Assembly: GCF_026020075.1 (NCBI RefSeq)
Contig: NZ_CP102772.1
Coordinates: forward strand, 2,418,001-2,482,000
Reading direction: 5' to 3'
Origin: Bosea sp. NBC_00550
GTDB lineage: Bacteria; Pseudomonadota; Alphaproteobacteria; Rhizobiales; Beijerinckiaceae
DNA length: 64,000 bases
The stretch's first letter is position 1. Every line of letters begins with the position of its first letter. Positions 42,587 through 52,788 of this stretch are shown one piece after another. The position numbers and the translations under genes were made by a program. The notes beneath the pieces are model-generated. The model worked only from the letters and a program-made list of their open reading frames with translations. It was not told the origin of the DNA and searched no databases.

Positions 42587-43252
42587 TCACTCGCTGCGCA
42601 CCACGCTCTTCACCTTGTCGATCGGCACGCTGATCGAGCCGATCTTCAGCATCGGGATCGAGGAGGTGAAATCGACGCCGTCGACGATGCCGCTGATCTG
42701 CGTCTTCGCCGTGACGGCCTCGCCCGCGACGTTCTTGGCGTCGATCGTGATCGTGTACTCGCCATCCGGCGCCTTGGTGCCGGTCGAGGTCGTGCCGTCC
42801 CAGCTATAGGTCTGGTCTCCGGCGACCAGGGTCTTGGTGGCGGTCTGGACGACGTTGCCCTTCGAATCCTTGATCGTGACGGTTCCGGTTCCCGCCGAGG
42901 CCATGTTGACCTTCCACTCGGCCTTGCCCTCGATCAGCCGCGTCGTGGCGCCGTCCGCCGTGATCTTGGCGCCGATGAAGCCGACCGCGTTCGTCGCCGT
43001 TCCGGCAGCGCTGAGGCTGAGCAGCGAGCCCAGCGTCTCGTTGGTCTTGAGCTGCTGCTCGACACCGGCGAACTGCACGAGCTGGGCCGTGAACTGGTTG
43101 GTGTCGAGCGGATCCAGCGGCGACTGGTTCTTGAGCTGCGTCGTCAGCAGTAGCAGGAACTGGTCGAAATTGTTGGCGATCCCGGAGGTGCTACCGTTGA
43201 CCGTGGTGTTGTTGGATGTGCTGGACGAGCTGCTTGCCCCGGAAACCGCCAT
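42587..43252 (-). CDS. flgD: Flagellar hook capping protein FlgD
   Basis: A 221-residue protein. The conserved N-terminal part is FDQFLLLLTTQLKNQSPLDPLDTNQFTAQLVQFAGVEQQ (residues about 29-67), the FlgD signature, preceded by a Ser/Thr-rich start. The C-terminal part has beta-rich FLN-like sequence (VNMASAGTGTVTIKD, YSWDGTTSTGTKAPDGEYTI). It caps the growing hook and is exported. It lies 15 bases downstream of fliK on the same strand. Confidence 0.94.
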   Translation of the reverse strand: MAVSGASSSSSTSNNTTVNGSTSGIANNFDQFLLLLTTQLKNQSPLDPLDTNQFTAQLVQFAGVEQQLKTNETLGSLLSLSAAGTATNAVGFIGAKITADGATTRLIEGKAEWKVNMASAGTGTVTIKDSKGNVVQTATKTLVAGDQTYSWDGTTSTGTKAPDGEYTITIDAKNVAGEAVTAKTQISGIVDGVDFTSSIPMLKIGSISVPIDKVKSVVRSE

Positions 43253-43267
43253 GGCGCTTGTCCTCGC

Positions 43268-44746
43268 TTAGATGCTGAGATCGACGCCGCCGAGCCGCAC
43301 GAGGCGGCGCTGCGGGACGGGATCGTTGGAAAGGGAGGCATCATCAGCCAGTTCCGCGCCATGCGGCAGGCGCGGACGCTGCGGCGCCTCGTCATGCTGG
43401 CGATTCTGGCGGAAAGCCGACTGATCGGAAGGGTCGCGCAGGCTGATGTCGACGCCGCCGTCGGACGGCTTCAGGCCCGCCTGCTCGAAGGCGCGTTCCA
43501 GCGTGCGGGCATCGCGCTGCAAGAGATGCAGGGTCTCGACGCGGTCGACGACCAGCCTGGCGCTGACCTCGCCCTTGTCGGAAATCGACAGGTTGACGTC
43601 GACGCGGCCGAGCTCGTCGGGATCGAGGCGGATGTCGAACTGCTTCGCGCCGGACATGGCGCGCAGCCCGATCTCGATCGGCACGACATGAATCGGCGTC
43701 GGCTGGCCGGTCGCGTTTGCCTGCGATTGTGCCGTCGCGGCTCCGTTGGGCATCACGTTCGGATCGAGCGGCTGGACGAGGCGGTCCTGCCCCGGCTTGC
43801 CGCCCGCCTGTTGCAGCATGCTCGACAGATCGAGCGGACCAAGGAGCTGCTGCAGGTTTTCGAGCGGCTTCGGATCGGCGGGCGCCGGCGCAGCGGCCGC
43901 GCTTGGCCCCTCCACCTTGGCGCCGGCGCCGGTGGCAAACTGCTCCTCGGAATTCTTGACTCCGGCGACATGCCCGGCATCGACGGTCGCCTTGCCCAAC
44001 GCAATGGCTCCTTCGCCCTCTCCAGCCGTCGAGGCGGCATCCGCCGAGACCGGAGCGGGGGCGATGAAGCCGGGTGTCAGAGGCGCTGCCTGTTGGGGCT
44101 TTGCTCCGACGCCCACAGCAATGGCAGACGCTTTTTCAGCCTGCTTCGGTGCATCGCCGGCAGCAGATGTCGCGACCGGCAGCGCGAGGGCCGGCATAAC
44201 AACGGGCGGCGGCACGACGGTGACTTTGATGTCCACCGCGCCCAGGTTCTGGCTTGCGCCATCGGCGGCAGCTTTATCGTCTTTGCGGTCGACCGCCTTT
44301 TCCTCGCCTTCGGGCACTGCCGGCTTTCCGTCGGCCTTCGGCGTTCCCTCACCAGCAGCACCGGCGGCAGCGGCGGCTTCGGCCTGCGCCGCCGCCATGG
44401 CGATGAGAAAATCGGCCCGCGTGGTCGGCACGGCCGTCTCCGGCTGCGATCCCGCCGGCTGTTGCGCGGATGGCTTGGCCACCGCGATATCCGGCTTGAC
44501 GACGAACTCGCCCTTCCCGCTCGCCGTCACCGCGGGCTTTTCAGCCTGACCGGCGGCAGCAGCTTCCTCGATCACGGCGATCTTTTCTGCGGCTTTGGCG
44601 GTGTCGCCCTTCTCGGCGTCCGCAACCTCGCCTTCCTTCTGCTCCGGCAGGGCAAAGGCCTCTCCGCCCTCATCCGCACCGCCGCGACGGCGCGAGGCGG
44701 AAACTTCCGAAGCTCGCTGATTGGTGATGACAGGCTGGATCGACAT
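43268..44746 (-). CDS. fliK: Flagellar hook-length control protein FliK
   Basis: A 492-residue protein from ATG 44746 (MSIQPVITNQ; an ATG at 44788 adds 14 residues). The first 340 residues are Ala/Pro/Lys/Glu-rich, low complexity and probably disordered, acting as the ruler. The C-terminal Flg_hook domain (residues about 375-455) contains FDIRLDPDELGRVDVNLSI and LHLLQRDARTLERAFEQAGL. FliK is secreted and switches export specificity from hook to filament substrates. Its pairing with flgD is the common arrangement. Confidence 0.92.
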   Translation of the reverse strand: MSIQPVITNQRASEVSASRRRGGADEGGEAFALPEQKEGEVADAEKGDTAKAAEKIAVIEEAAAAGQAEKPAVTASGKGEFVVKPDIAVAKPSAQQPAGSQPETAVPTTRADFLIAMAAAQAEAAAAAGAAGEGTPKADGKPAVPEGEEKAVDRKDDKAAADGASQNLGAVDIKVTVVPPPVVMPALALPVATSAAGDAPKQAEKASAIAVGVGAKPQQAAPLTPGFIAPAPVSADAASTAGEGEGAIALGKATVDAGHVAGVKNSEEQFATGAGAKVEGPSAAAAPAPADPKPLENLQQLLGPLDLSSMLQQAGGKPGQDRLVQPLDPNVMPNGAATAQSQANATGQPTPIHVVPIEIGLRAMSGAKQFDIRLDPDELGRVDVNLSISDKGEVSARLVVDRVETLHLLQRDARTLERAFEQAGLKPSDGGVDISLRDPSDQSAFRQNRQHDEAPQRPRLPHGAELADDASLSNDPVPQRRLVRLGGVDLSI

Positions 44747-45002
44747 GAACGGTTCCGCGGCGCGGGCAACAACTCGCCCGCCCGCCATCCAGCAAGTTGC
44801 AAGCCAGAACCGAAGCGTTCAAAATCAATATCTTAGCGGGATGCGCCCCACATAGTCGCGGCAAGAAGCGCCCGCGCAGAAGCCGCCAACCGGCAGGATT
44901 TGCCGATCCCGCTGGCAGCATCCGGCCAAAGCCGGTATAGAGCCGGCAGATGCGCGCGCAACCGCGCCTTCGATTTCCCGAGCACGGACACCTCCGCCGA
45001 CG

Positions 45003-46187
45003 ATGACGACGACCCGCAACTCTCTCGACATCGCCAAGCCGCCCGCGGCGACGCGCGTCGTCGCGGCGATGTCGGGCGGCGTCGATTCCTCCGTGGTGGC
45101 GGCCCTGCTCAAGCGAGAGGGCTACGACGTCATCGGCGTGACGCTCCAGCTTTACGACCACGGTGCCGCCGTCCACCGCGCCGGCGCCTGCTGCGCCGGC
45201 CAGGACATCCACGACGCCCGCCGCGTCGCGGAGGCGATTGGCATTCCGCACTATGTGCTCGATTACGAAAGCCGCTTCCGCGATGCGGTGATCGAGCGCT
45301 TCGCCGAAAGCTACCTCGCAGGTGAGACACCGATCCCCTGCGTCGAATGCAACCGCACCGTGAAGTTCCGTGACCTGCTCGATCTGGCGAAGGAGCTTGG
45401 AGCCGACGCGCTGGCGACCGGCCATTATGTCGTCAGCCGCGATCTCGGCAACGATCATCGCGGTCTCTTCCGCGCCGCCGACGCCAGCCGCGACCAGAGC
45501 TATTTCCTCTATGCCACGACGCAGGAGCAGCTCGACCTGCTGCGCTTCCCGCTCGGCCATATCGACAAGGCGCAGACCCGCGCTCTCGCCGCCGAACTCG
45601 GCCTCGCCATCGCCGACAAGCCCGACAGCCAGGACATCTGCTTCGTGCCGAACGGGCGCTATGCCGATGTCATCGAGCGGCTGAAGCCCGGTGCGGCCCG
45701 GCCCGGCGACATCGTCCATCTCGACGGGCGCGTCCTCGGCCATCATGACGGCGTGCTCCACTACACCGTCGGCCAGCGCAAGGGCCTCGGCATCAGCGCG
45801 ACGGAACCGCTTTACGTGCTCCGGCTGGATGCCGACGACGCCCGCGTCATCGTCGGCCCGCGCGAGGCGCTGAGCGTGCGCGAGATCCGCCTGCGCGACC
45901 TGAACTGGCTCGGCGAAACCGCCCTCGACGACCTGCCACTGGCAGGGCTCGACGTAGCCGTGCGCGTCCGCTCGACCCGCGCGCCGCGCGAGGCCCGCCT
46001 GTTCCGCGACGAAGAAGGCCTGCGCATCGAACTCGTCAGCGACGAGGAAGGCGTTTCGCCCGGCCAGGCCTGCGTGATCTATGCCGATGCCGGCCCCGGC
46101 TCCCGCGTCCTCGGCGGCGGCACGATCCTGCGCCGCCCGCTCGTGCTGCCGGCCGCCTCCGCGCAGGCCGCGCTCGCCCTGTCCTGA
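45003..46187 (+). CDS. mnmA: tRNA-specific 2-thiouridylase MnmA
   Basis: A 394-residue ATP-dependent enzyme that thiolates U34 of Lys, Glu and Gln tRNAs. The PP-loop [13 protein letters not shown] lies at residues 21-33. Catalytic cysteine candidates sit in [14 protein letters not shown] (about 109-122) and [11 protein letters not shown] (about 207-217), and [11 protein letters not shown] marks the central domain. The length exceeds the E. coli enzyme slightly because of the N-terminal extension. Followed 28 bases later by a methyltransferase gene. Confidence 0.95.
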   Translation: MTTTRNSLDIAKPPAATRVVAAMSGGVDSSVVAALLKREGYDVIGVTLQLYDHGAAVHRAGACCAGQDIHDARRVAEAIGIPHYVLDYESRFRDAVIERFAESYLAGETPIPCVECNRTVKFRDLLDLAKELGADALATGHYVVSRDLGNDHRGLFRAADASRDQSYFLYATTQEQLDLLRFPLGHIDKAQTRALAAELGLAIADKPDSQDICFVPNGRYADVIERLKPGAARPGDIVHLDGRVLGHHDGVLHYTVGQRKGLGISATEPLYVLRLDADDARVIVGPREALSVREIRLRDLNWLGETALDDLPLAGLDVAVRVRSTRAPREARLFRDEEGLRIELVSDEEGVSPGQACVIYADAGPGSRVLGGGTILRRPLVLPAASAQAALALS

Positions 46188-46215
46188 CCGCCCTTCCGCT
46201 CGGACCCTCCACGCC

Positions 46216-46872
46216 ATGCCGGTGACTTACGATCTCGACGGCCAGAAGCGCGTCTACGCGACCTGGGCCAAATTCTACGACAAGATCTATCAGGGCATGC
46301 TGGCGCGCCCGCAGCGGGAAGCCGTGGCCGCGGCCTGCGCCTGCGGCCCGGATATCCTCGAAATCGGCGTCGGCACGGGCCTCACCCTGCCCTACTTCAC
46401 ACCGAATTCGCGCGTCCTCGGTGCCGACCTCTCGCTCGACATGCTCAAGGTGGCGCATCGCAAGGTCACGAGTCAGAAGCTCGATCATGTGCGCGGTTTG
46501 ATGGTGATGGACGCCTGCCGGCTCGGCTTCGACGCCGAGCAGTTCGACGCCGTCACCGCACAGTTCGTGATCACCCTCGTGCCCGATCCCGAGCAGGCCC
46601 TCGCCGAGATGGACCGCGTGCTGAAGCCGGGCGGCGAGATCATCGTGTCGAGCCGCCTCGTCGACGATGGCGGCCTCCTCGCTCCGTTCTGGAGCGCGCT
46701 TGCGCCCGTGTCCAAGGCCATCGGCTGGAGTTCGGATTTCAAGGTCAGCCGCCTGACCGATTGGGCGAAGGCGACGGGGCGCTATGAAACGGTCCATGTC
46801 GGGCGCGGCTATTTCAAGGTCGTCCGGCTGCGCAAGCTCGCTTCTGCCGATAAGTCGCGATCCGAGGCTTGA
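46216..46872 (+). CDS. PmtA-like phospholipid/phosphatidylethanolamine methyltransferase
   Basis: A 218-residue class I SAM methyltransferase starting at ATG 46216. Motif I is ILEIGVGTGLTLPYF (about 50-64), motif II LGADLSLDMLKVA, and ALAEMDRVLKPGGEIIVSSR follows. The start YATWAKFYDKIYQGMLARPQREA resembles the Rhodobacter-type PmtA N-terminus, which binds membranes and methylates phosphatidylethanolamine toward phosphatidylcholine. The lipid substrate is inferred from similarity. It lies just upstream of the tRNA gene. Confidence 0.75.
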   Translation: MPVTYDLDGQKRVYATWAKFYDKIYQGMLARPQREAVAAACACGPDILEIGVGTGLTLPYFTPNSRVLGADLSLDMLKVAHRKVTSQKLDHVRGLMVMDACRLGFDAEQFDAVTAQFVITLVPDPEQALAEMDRVLKPGGEIIVSSRLVDDGGLLAPFWSALAPVSKAIGWSSDFKVSRLTDWAKATGRYETVHVGRGYFKVVRLRKLASADKSRSEA

Positions 46873-46941
46873 CGCGACCGCACCGCGACGCCTATATCGC
46901 GCCTCGACGACGGGGCCGGCGCAGCCGGCCACGATGTCTGT

Positions 46942-47018
46942 GGCGGGGTAGCTCAGCTGGTTAGAGCAGCGGAATCATAATCCGCGTGTCGGGGGTTCAA
47001 GTCCCTCTCCCGCTACCA
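46942..47018 (+). tRNA. tRNA with anticodon CAT, probably elongator tRNA-Met
   Basis: A 77-base cloverleaf with encoded CCA. The acceptor stem GGCGGGG pairs with TCCCGCT, the D arm is GCTC...GAGC, the anticodon stem is GCGGA/TCCGC with loop ATCATAA (anticodon CAT), and the T arm is GGGGG-TTCAAGT-CCCTC. A CAT anticodon could also be initiator Met or lysidine-modified Ile2; the weak G1-T72 end pair and non-CCC/GGG anticodon stem argue against the initiator. Its 3' end is the attachment site of the island that follows. Confidence 0.92.
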
Positions 47019-47051
47019 AACTCTCTCTCACCGATGTTCGCTGACGACCGA

Positions 47052-47078
47052 AACCGGCCCCTCGAAGGCCGGTTTTGC
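47052..47078 (+). terminator. Terminator after the tRNA gene (inside the island)
   Basis: AACCGGCC (47052-47059), loop CCTCGAA, GGCCGGTT (47067-47074) and a short T-rich tail TTTTGC. It would end the tRNA transcript; it belongs to the island side of attL. Confidence 0.7.
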
Positions 47079-47180
47079 TGTCTTTGGCGCCAGTGGTGTT
47101 CACAGGCGTTCATTGACAGCCGGCCGATTTGTTGGCCCTTCTGTTGTCCTCACCCTGAGGCCATCAATTGGGAGGCCAAC

Positions 47181-47261
47181 ATGCCCTTGACCGATACGGC
47201 CATCAGAAACGCGAAGGCCCAGACGAGGGGACGTCATAGACTATCGGCTGATCAAGGATGA
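47181..47261 (+). pseudogene. Truncated tyrosine integrase (N-terminal DUF4102 stub)
   Basis: Twenty-six codons from ATG 47181, with GGGAGG upstream: MPLTDTAIRNAKAQTRGRHR and a stop. MPLTDTAIRNAK is the standard start of P4-type, DUF4102-carrying integrases that insert into tRNA genes. Everything beyond residue 13 or so is lost, and unrelated protease sequence begins at about 47230. Position directly inside attL is where such an integrase gene belongs. Very short, but start motif, ribosome site and context agree. Confidence 0.8.
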
Positions 47262-47835
47262 AATCTTCGTCATCGCGGCTAGCAAGGGTATGTTCAAGCG
47301 TTACTCTCGCTACCATCGCGATGGAAACGGCCTTCTCGGCTTCGATTTCTGGTGGAGTAAAGAGACCGCACCAGTTTACGGCGATCGATTGGTGACGTTG
47401 ATCTCAGGCTCGTTCTGGGCCTCGATGACCGGTGCGCCATATGCGACTGTCGCGCGCGTGTCCTATCCATGGGAGATCGAGCCGAAGTCTAGCGGTAACC
47501 CGCAGGTAGCAACCGCCCCGGCCGTTCCGCAAGCCGCTCCGGTACCGTCCCCCGCTGCGCCGCCAGAACGGACGACAACGAGGATCTCTGCTGGGTCGGG
47601 CTTCTTCGTCAGCCAGGCCGGGCATATCCTGACAAGCGCCCATGTCGTCGAAGGCTGCTCTTCCGTAGTGATCAGGGTCGATGGCCAGACTGCAAAAGGC
47701 GCCAGCGTTCTTGCTCAGGTCAGCAAAAATGATCTCGCCCTAATCAAGGCTGCCGGGAGCCCTACAGATGTACTGCCGATACGGCCCGGTGTTCGGCTGG
47801 GCGAAGGGGTCGCGGCCTTCGGTTTTCTGATCTGA
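47230..47835 (+). pseudogene. Trypsin-like serine protease fragment, truncated at both ends
   Basis: One frame runs from about 47230 through 47835 (internal ATG at 47290). It encodes a region of unknown fold (DYRLIKDEIFVIAASKG, RYHRDGNGLLGFDFWW), a Pro/Ala linker, then the first half of an S1C/HtrA-like protease domain. This half has GSGFFVSQAGHILTSAHVVEGC with the catalytic His and KNDLALIKAAG with the catalytic Asp. The Ser-containing GNSGGP half is missing: the frame is cut at 47828 by the left end of the IS3 element, which provides the stop codon. The 5' end joins the integrase stub. It is not expected to be active. Confidence 0.8.
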
Positions 47836-47908
47836 GCCCTTAAAACTGGACCGCTTTAGGTTAGAGTTTTCCGCGTCGTTTCCCATGGGCTGGGAGGAGC
47901 GGAAGACG

Positions 47909-48175
47909 ATGAAGGATTCGAAGTTCTCGGACGCCCAGAAGGCGTTCATTCTGAAGCAGGGCGCGGATGGGATTCCGGTGGCGGAGATCTGCCGGCGGGC
48001 CGGAATCAGCCAGGCGACCTACTTCAACTGGAAGAAGAAGTACGACGGGCTCCTGCCGGCCGAGATGCGCCGGCTGAAGCAGCTCGAGGACGAGAATGCG
48101 AAGCTGCGCAAGCTCGTCGCCGACCTCGCGCTGGACCGTGAGATGCTGCAGGACGTGATCCGCCGAAAGCTCTGA
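47909..48175 (+). CDS. IS3-family transposase OrfA
   Basis: An 88-residue helix-turn-helix protein from ATG 47909 (GGAGGAGC nine bases upstream): MKDSKFSDAQKAFILKQ, then VAEICRRAGISQATYFNWKKKYDG (the HTH) and a C-terminal leucine-zipper-like helix LKQLEDENAKLRKLVADLALDREML. OrfA binds the IS ends and normally joins OrfB by programmed -1 frameshifting. It is intact itself, but fusion with OrfB is prevented by the IS110 insertion two bases after its stop. Confidence 0.9.
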   Translation: MKDSKFSDAQKAFILKQGADGIPVAEICRRAGISQATYFNWKKKYDGLLPAEMRRLKQLEDENAKLRKLVADLALDREMLQDVIRRKL

Positions 48176-48191
48176 GCGACTGTCTTTCGCG

Positions 48192-49313
<1,122 letters not shown>

Positions 49314-49321
49314 CAAGGCCT

Positions 49322-50152
49322 GGTCGCAAGCGCGAGCTTGTCGGCGCGATGTGTGGCGAGTGGCAGGTGTCGATCCGGCGGGCCTGTGCGGTCCTGGAGT
49401 TCGACACCTCAAGCTACCACTACAAATCGTGCCGGCCCGACCAGGCCCCCCTGGCAGCCCGGATCAAGGCGATCTGCGAGACCCGCGTTCGTTATGGCTA
49501 TCGCCGTGTCGACGTGCTGCTGCGGCGCGAGGGCTGGCATGTCAATCAGAAGCGGATTCGAAGGATCTACAATGAGTTAGGCTTGCAACTCCGTAACAAG
49601 ACGCCCAAGCGTCGGGTCAAGGCGAAGCTGCGCGAGGACCGCGCGCCGGCGACGCGGCCCAACGATGTCTGGGCGATGGACTTCGTCCATGACCAGCTCG
49701 CCACCGGCCGCAAGATCCGGGTTCTGACGGTGGTCGACACCTTCTCGCGCTTCTCGCCGGCGATCGATCCCCGCTTCAGCTACCGGGCCGAGGACGTCGT
49801 CGCCACGCTCGAAAGGGTCTGCGCGAAACTGGGCTATCCGAAGACGATCCGGGTCGATCAGGGCTCCGAGTTCGTCAGCCGCGATCTCGATCTGTGGGCC
49901 TATGCCAAGGGCGTCACCCTGGACTTCTCGCGGCCAGGCAAGCCGACCGACAATGCCTTCATCGAGGCGTTCAACGGCCGCTTCCGCAGTGAGTGCCTGA
50001 ATACCCACTGGTTCCTGACGCTTGCGGATGCGGAGGAAAAGATGGAGACTTGGCTCAGATACTACAACGAGGATCGGCCGCACGGGGCCATCGGCAACAA
50101 GCCTCCGATCCTGCTGCAAAATCCTGGCGGAGCACCCAGCCCACCGCCGTGA
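49322..50152 (+). pseudogene. IS3-family transposase OrfB, separated from its 5' signals
   Basis: Frame from about 49322 (GRKRELVGA) with a possible ATG at 49349 (MCGEWQVSIRRACAVLEF) to a stop at 50152, 267 residues from that ATG. HTH_21-like TRVRYGYRRVDVLLRREGWHVNQKR is followed by the DDE integrase core: first Asp in VWAMDFVHDQL, second Asp in IRVDQGSEF, Glu in NAFIEAFNGRFRSECLNTHW. The catalytic domain is complete, but the IS110 insertion removes the frameshift link to OrfA and probably its translation start. Confidence 0.85.
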
Positions 50153-50253
50153 TCGAAGGCCGGAAACTCCAGCCTCCGGCGATCCAGCAAATGGTCTCGG
50201 ATCATCAAACTCAGGATTCTCCTCAGGTCGGAGGAGAAAAGGGTCTCAGGTCA

Positions 50254-50582
50254 GTGAGCTTGAGCAGGCCCTCGCGCACCCGCTCGCCCTCATAGGCGGC
50301 TGCATCCGTCACCAGCCAGCGACGGATCCGGCCATGCTCGCGGTCGATCGCGATATGGTTTTGATAACCGAAGGCGGGAATGGCGATGTCAACCGGCGGC
50401 ATTGTGCCGTCCGCCTGCCGCCTGGCCTTGGTGAACTTGAGGGTCCAACGCGCGTCACGATCCCTCTGCCTGAGCCTGGCCCGACGTTCCTTCCAGGCCT
50501 GGGAATACGCCCGGCCTTGATCTCGTCCTTTTACGCTGCCTGGGTGCCGCAACAGTCTGAAATCGACAATCTGTCCGGCCAT
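50254..50582 (-). pseudogene. IS5-type transposase remnant
   Basis: A minus-strand fragment reading MAGQIVDFRLLRHPGS, RDRDARWTLKF, PPVDIAIPAFGYQNHIAIDREHGRIRRWLVTDAA. It aligns with the middle of the intact IS5-family transposase at 52890 (GQIVDASLVPAPKQR, VDARWTLK, IALPVFGYKTHIAIDRRFGFIRESAVTSAA). It is cut at 50253 by the right end of the IS3 element and fades upstream of 50582. It comes from a different, more divergent IS5-like element than the one at 52785. Confidence 0.75.
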
Positions 50583-50834
50583 GGCGATGCGGACGCAGAA
50601 CGCGAATCGCGTCGTAAGCCATGGCTGGGCCGTCAAGGGGTGGCTCCCAAAAGCTACACCGCCATAAGGGACGCAATCCTTTGTGATTTGGTATGAGTTT
50701 ATTTTTTGCGACCTCGCTACCTTTCAGATACCAATCGATGACGAGAATGCGGATTTCTGAATGAACGCCTCGGCTGGTGCCTGGCCAGGTCGCTAGGGTG
50801 CTTGTCTGTTTCGGGTCAATGTTAGGGAATTCAT

Positions 50835-52490
50835 ATGCAGAACGCTAGAATTGTTGGCGCGATGCCTAACTACGCTAAGTATTCAATAAGGGTAGAGCAT
50901 GTAATTCTTGTGCTCTTGCTTATCCTTGCGATGTTTTTTCGCAATTGGGGGATCGGCGCCGATCTTCCCTACCTCTATGACATTGACGAGCCAGTATTCG
51001 TAGATCCTGCCCTCAGGATGGTATGGTCGGGAGACCTAAACCCTCACTGGTTCGGACATCCTGGGTCCACGGTCATCTATATTAATGCATTGATCTATCA
51101 AACTATAAGATTAGCAGGGCAGACTATCGGCGCTTTTTCGGATTTGAGTGGATTTAAGTCATTTTATTTAGCTGACCCAACATTGTTCTATCTGATTCCA
51201 AGGATATTTTTTGCTTTGGTTGGAACTTTTAGTGTGTTGCTCGTATACCTGATCGCGAGAACACTGTACGGAGTGGCGCCCGCACTGGTGGCGTCATTAG
51301 CATTAGCTTTGTCACCTCTACATATCGAGTTTTCTCAAAAGATCAGATCTGATGTACTTGCTAGCGGGCTCATACTGCTCGTGGCATATTTTTCTCTGCG
51401 AATTTATCGCACTCGATCACTTAATGCCTACGTCTGGGCAGGCGCGTTCGCTGGCATATCGGTCGCCACCAAATATCCATCGATCTTGGCCGTAATTATG
51501 ATCGCCCTTGCGCATTTTCTCGGAGGCGGAAATCAATTCAGGAACTTTTCGAAACTCGTAGTGGCTGGAATTTGTACTGTTGTTGCTGTTTTTCTAAGTT
51601 CTCCTTATTTGTTTTTGGATTATCAGACTACGCTCGGCAATATCGCCGGGGAGGCCCGTTCTAGTCATCTCGGGGCAAACGGCGGAGGGTTCTTAGGTAA
51701 CGTATGGTGGTACATTCAAACCGCCCTGATCCGATCCGTCGGCTGGCCAGCACTATGCCTATCTGCACTAGCGGTTGTTGTTGCCGTCAGGAATCGTAAT
51801 AGAAAGACTATTATACTTATTTCTTTCGCATTTATATATTTGTGTTTTATTGCTGCACTCTCGATAAGATGGGAGCGCTGGGCCGTCCCGTTGCTACCTT
51901 TTTTTGCGATTCTAACGGCAGGCGGATTAAACGCAGTTTCGGTCTTTGCATGCGCCCGTTGGCCGGTTCTCTCCGAAAAGGCCCTAGTCTACCTAACAGG
52001 AGTTTTAATTCTACTCCCAATAGCGGCCATCGCCGTTCAAGGGGCCCGCTACCGTACGTTGCCCGATAGTCGCACGGCAGCTCGTGACTGGATTGTTGCC
52101 AATATTCCTAAAGATAGCCGCATTCTTGTCGAAAGCCATGGGCCTCAGCTTCCGCGCGGCCAATACCAACTTTTCGATGTTGCCTGGAACGGAAACTTCG
52201 CGGCAAGAGACCTCGCTATTCACCCTGCTGCCAATGCCAACACTGCTAATATCACACCAATTAGTAACGTAAGCACCGTCGACCTGAAGGCTCTGTCAGA
52301 GCTGAAAATTGAGTATGTGGTGCTATCAGTGATCTATGATATTTACCAGCAAGAAGCAGCAAGATACCCAGAAAATATCGAAAACTATCAGCGTTTTCTT
52401 CGTATCGCGCATCCTGTTGCTGGATATTCAAGAGACGGTCAACTTCAGGGACCGAATATTAGAATATTTCGCTTGTCCGCTACGCGGTAG
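50835..52490 (+). CDS. GT-C glycosyltransferase, GT39/ArnT-like, island cargo
   Basis: A 551-residue polytopic protein with about 11-13 membrane helices. The first periplasmic loop has LPYLYDIDEPVFVDPALRM, with the acidic D-x-D/E residues that bind the polyprenyl-phosphate sugar donor in GT-C enzymes, then WFGHPGSTVIYINALIYQ. Later come FSQKIRSDVLASGL and LSIRWERWAVPLLPFFAIL. It probably transfers a lipid-linked sugar to an envelope acceptor on the outer side of the inner membrane. The gene is visibly AT-richer, with codons (ATA, TTA, AGA) that neighbours avoid, so it was acquired. No partner GT2 or flippase is in the island, although such genes lie at 61373-62740. Confidence 0.8.
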   Translation: MQNARIVGAMPNYAKYSIRVEHVILVLLLILAMFFRNWGIGADLPYLYDIDEPVFVDPALRMVWSGDLNPHWFGHPGSTVIYINALIYQTIRLAGQTIGAFSDLSGFKSFYLADPTLFYLIPRIFFALVGTFSVLLVYLIARTLYGVAPALVASLALALSPLHIEFSQKIRSDVLASGLILLVAYFSLRIYRTRSLNAYVWAGAFAGISVATKYPSILAVIMIALAHFLGGGNQFRNFSKLVVAGICTVVAVFLSSPYLFLDYQTTLGNIAGEARSSHLGANGGGFLGNVWWYIQTALIRSVGWPALCLSALAVVVAVRNRNRKTIILISFAFIYLCFIAALSIRWERWAVPLLPFFAILTAGGLNAVSVFACARWPVLSEKALVYLTGVLILLPIAAIAVQGARYRTLPDSRTAARDWIVANIPKDSRILVESHGPQLPRGQYQLFDVAWNGNFAARDLAIHPAANANTANITPISNVSTVDLKALSELKIEYVVLSVIYDIYQQEAARYPENIENYQRFLRIAHPVAGYSRDGQLQGPNIRIFRLSATR

Positions 52491-52664
52491 CACGCGACCG
52501 AAATCAAATAGCTTTGGGGCAGAACAAAGAAGGCCGCCTTGGGCAGTTCGAACAACCTCGCAGACTTGGCGTTCTCAGGTTCGTAGTTCTTAAGAGTGAA
52601 TTCCGAACTGATTGAATCATCTGGGATTCGCACAGACTGCCCGCCGGATCGGAGACCAGCTTGT

Positions 52665-52788
52665 ATGTCGAAGGTTCTGTCTGTCGATCTTCGGGTTTGG
52701 GTTCTGGCTGCGGTCGCGCAAGGTTTGACGCACCGGGAGGCTGGTGCATCGGTGTGAGCGCGGCGAGCACCAGCCGGCGGCGCAAGCT
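52665..52788 (+). pseudogene. IS630-type transposase N-terminal remnant
   Basis: From ATG 52665 the frame reads MSKVLSVDLRVWVLAAVAQG, LTHREAGASV and a stop, then in the next frame VSAASTSRRRKL. The pattern SVDLRxxVxAAVxxGxxxRxAAxxFxVSxASxxRW is the N-terminal HTH of IS630 transposases. It is frameshifted at about 52757 and cut at 52788 by the IS5 insertion; no continuation was recognised on the far side. Confidence 0.65.
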
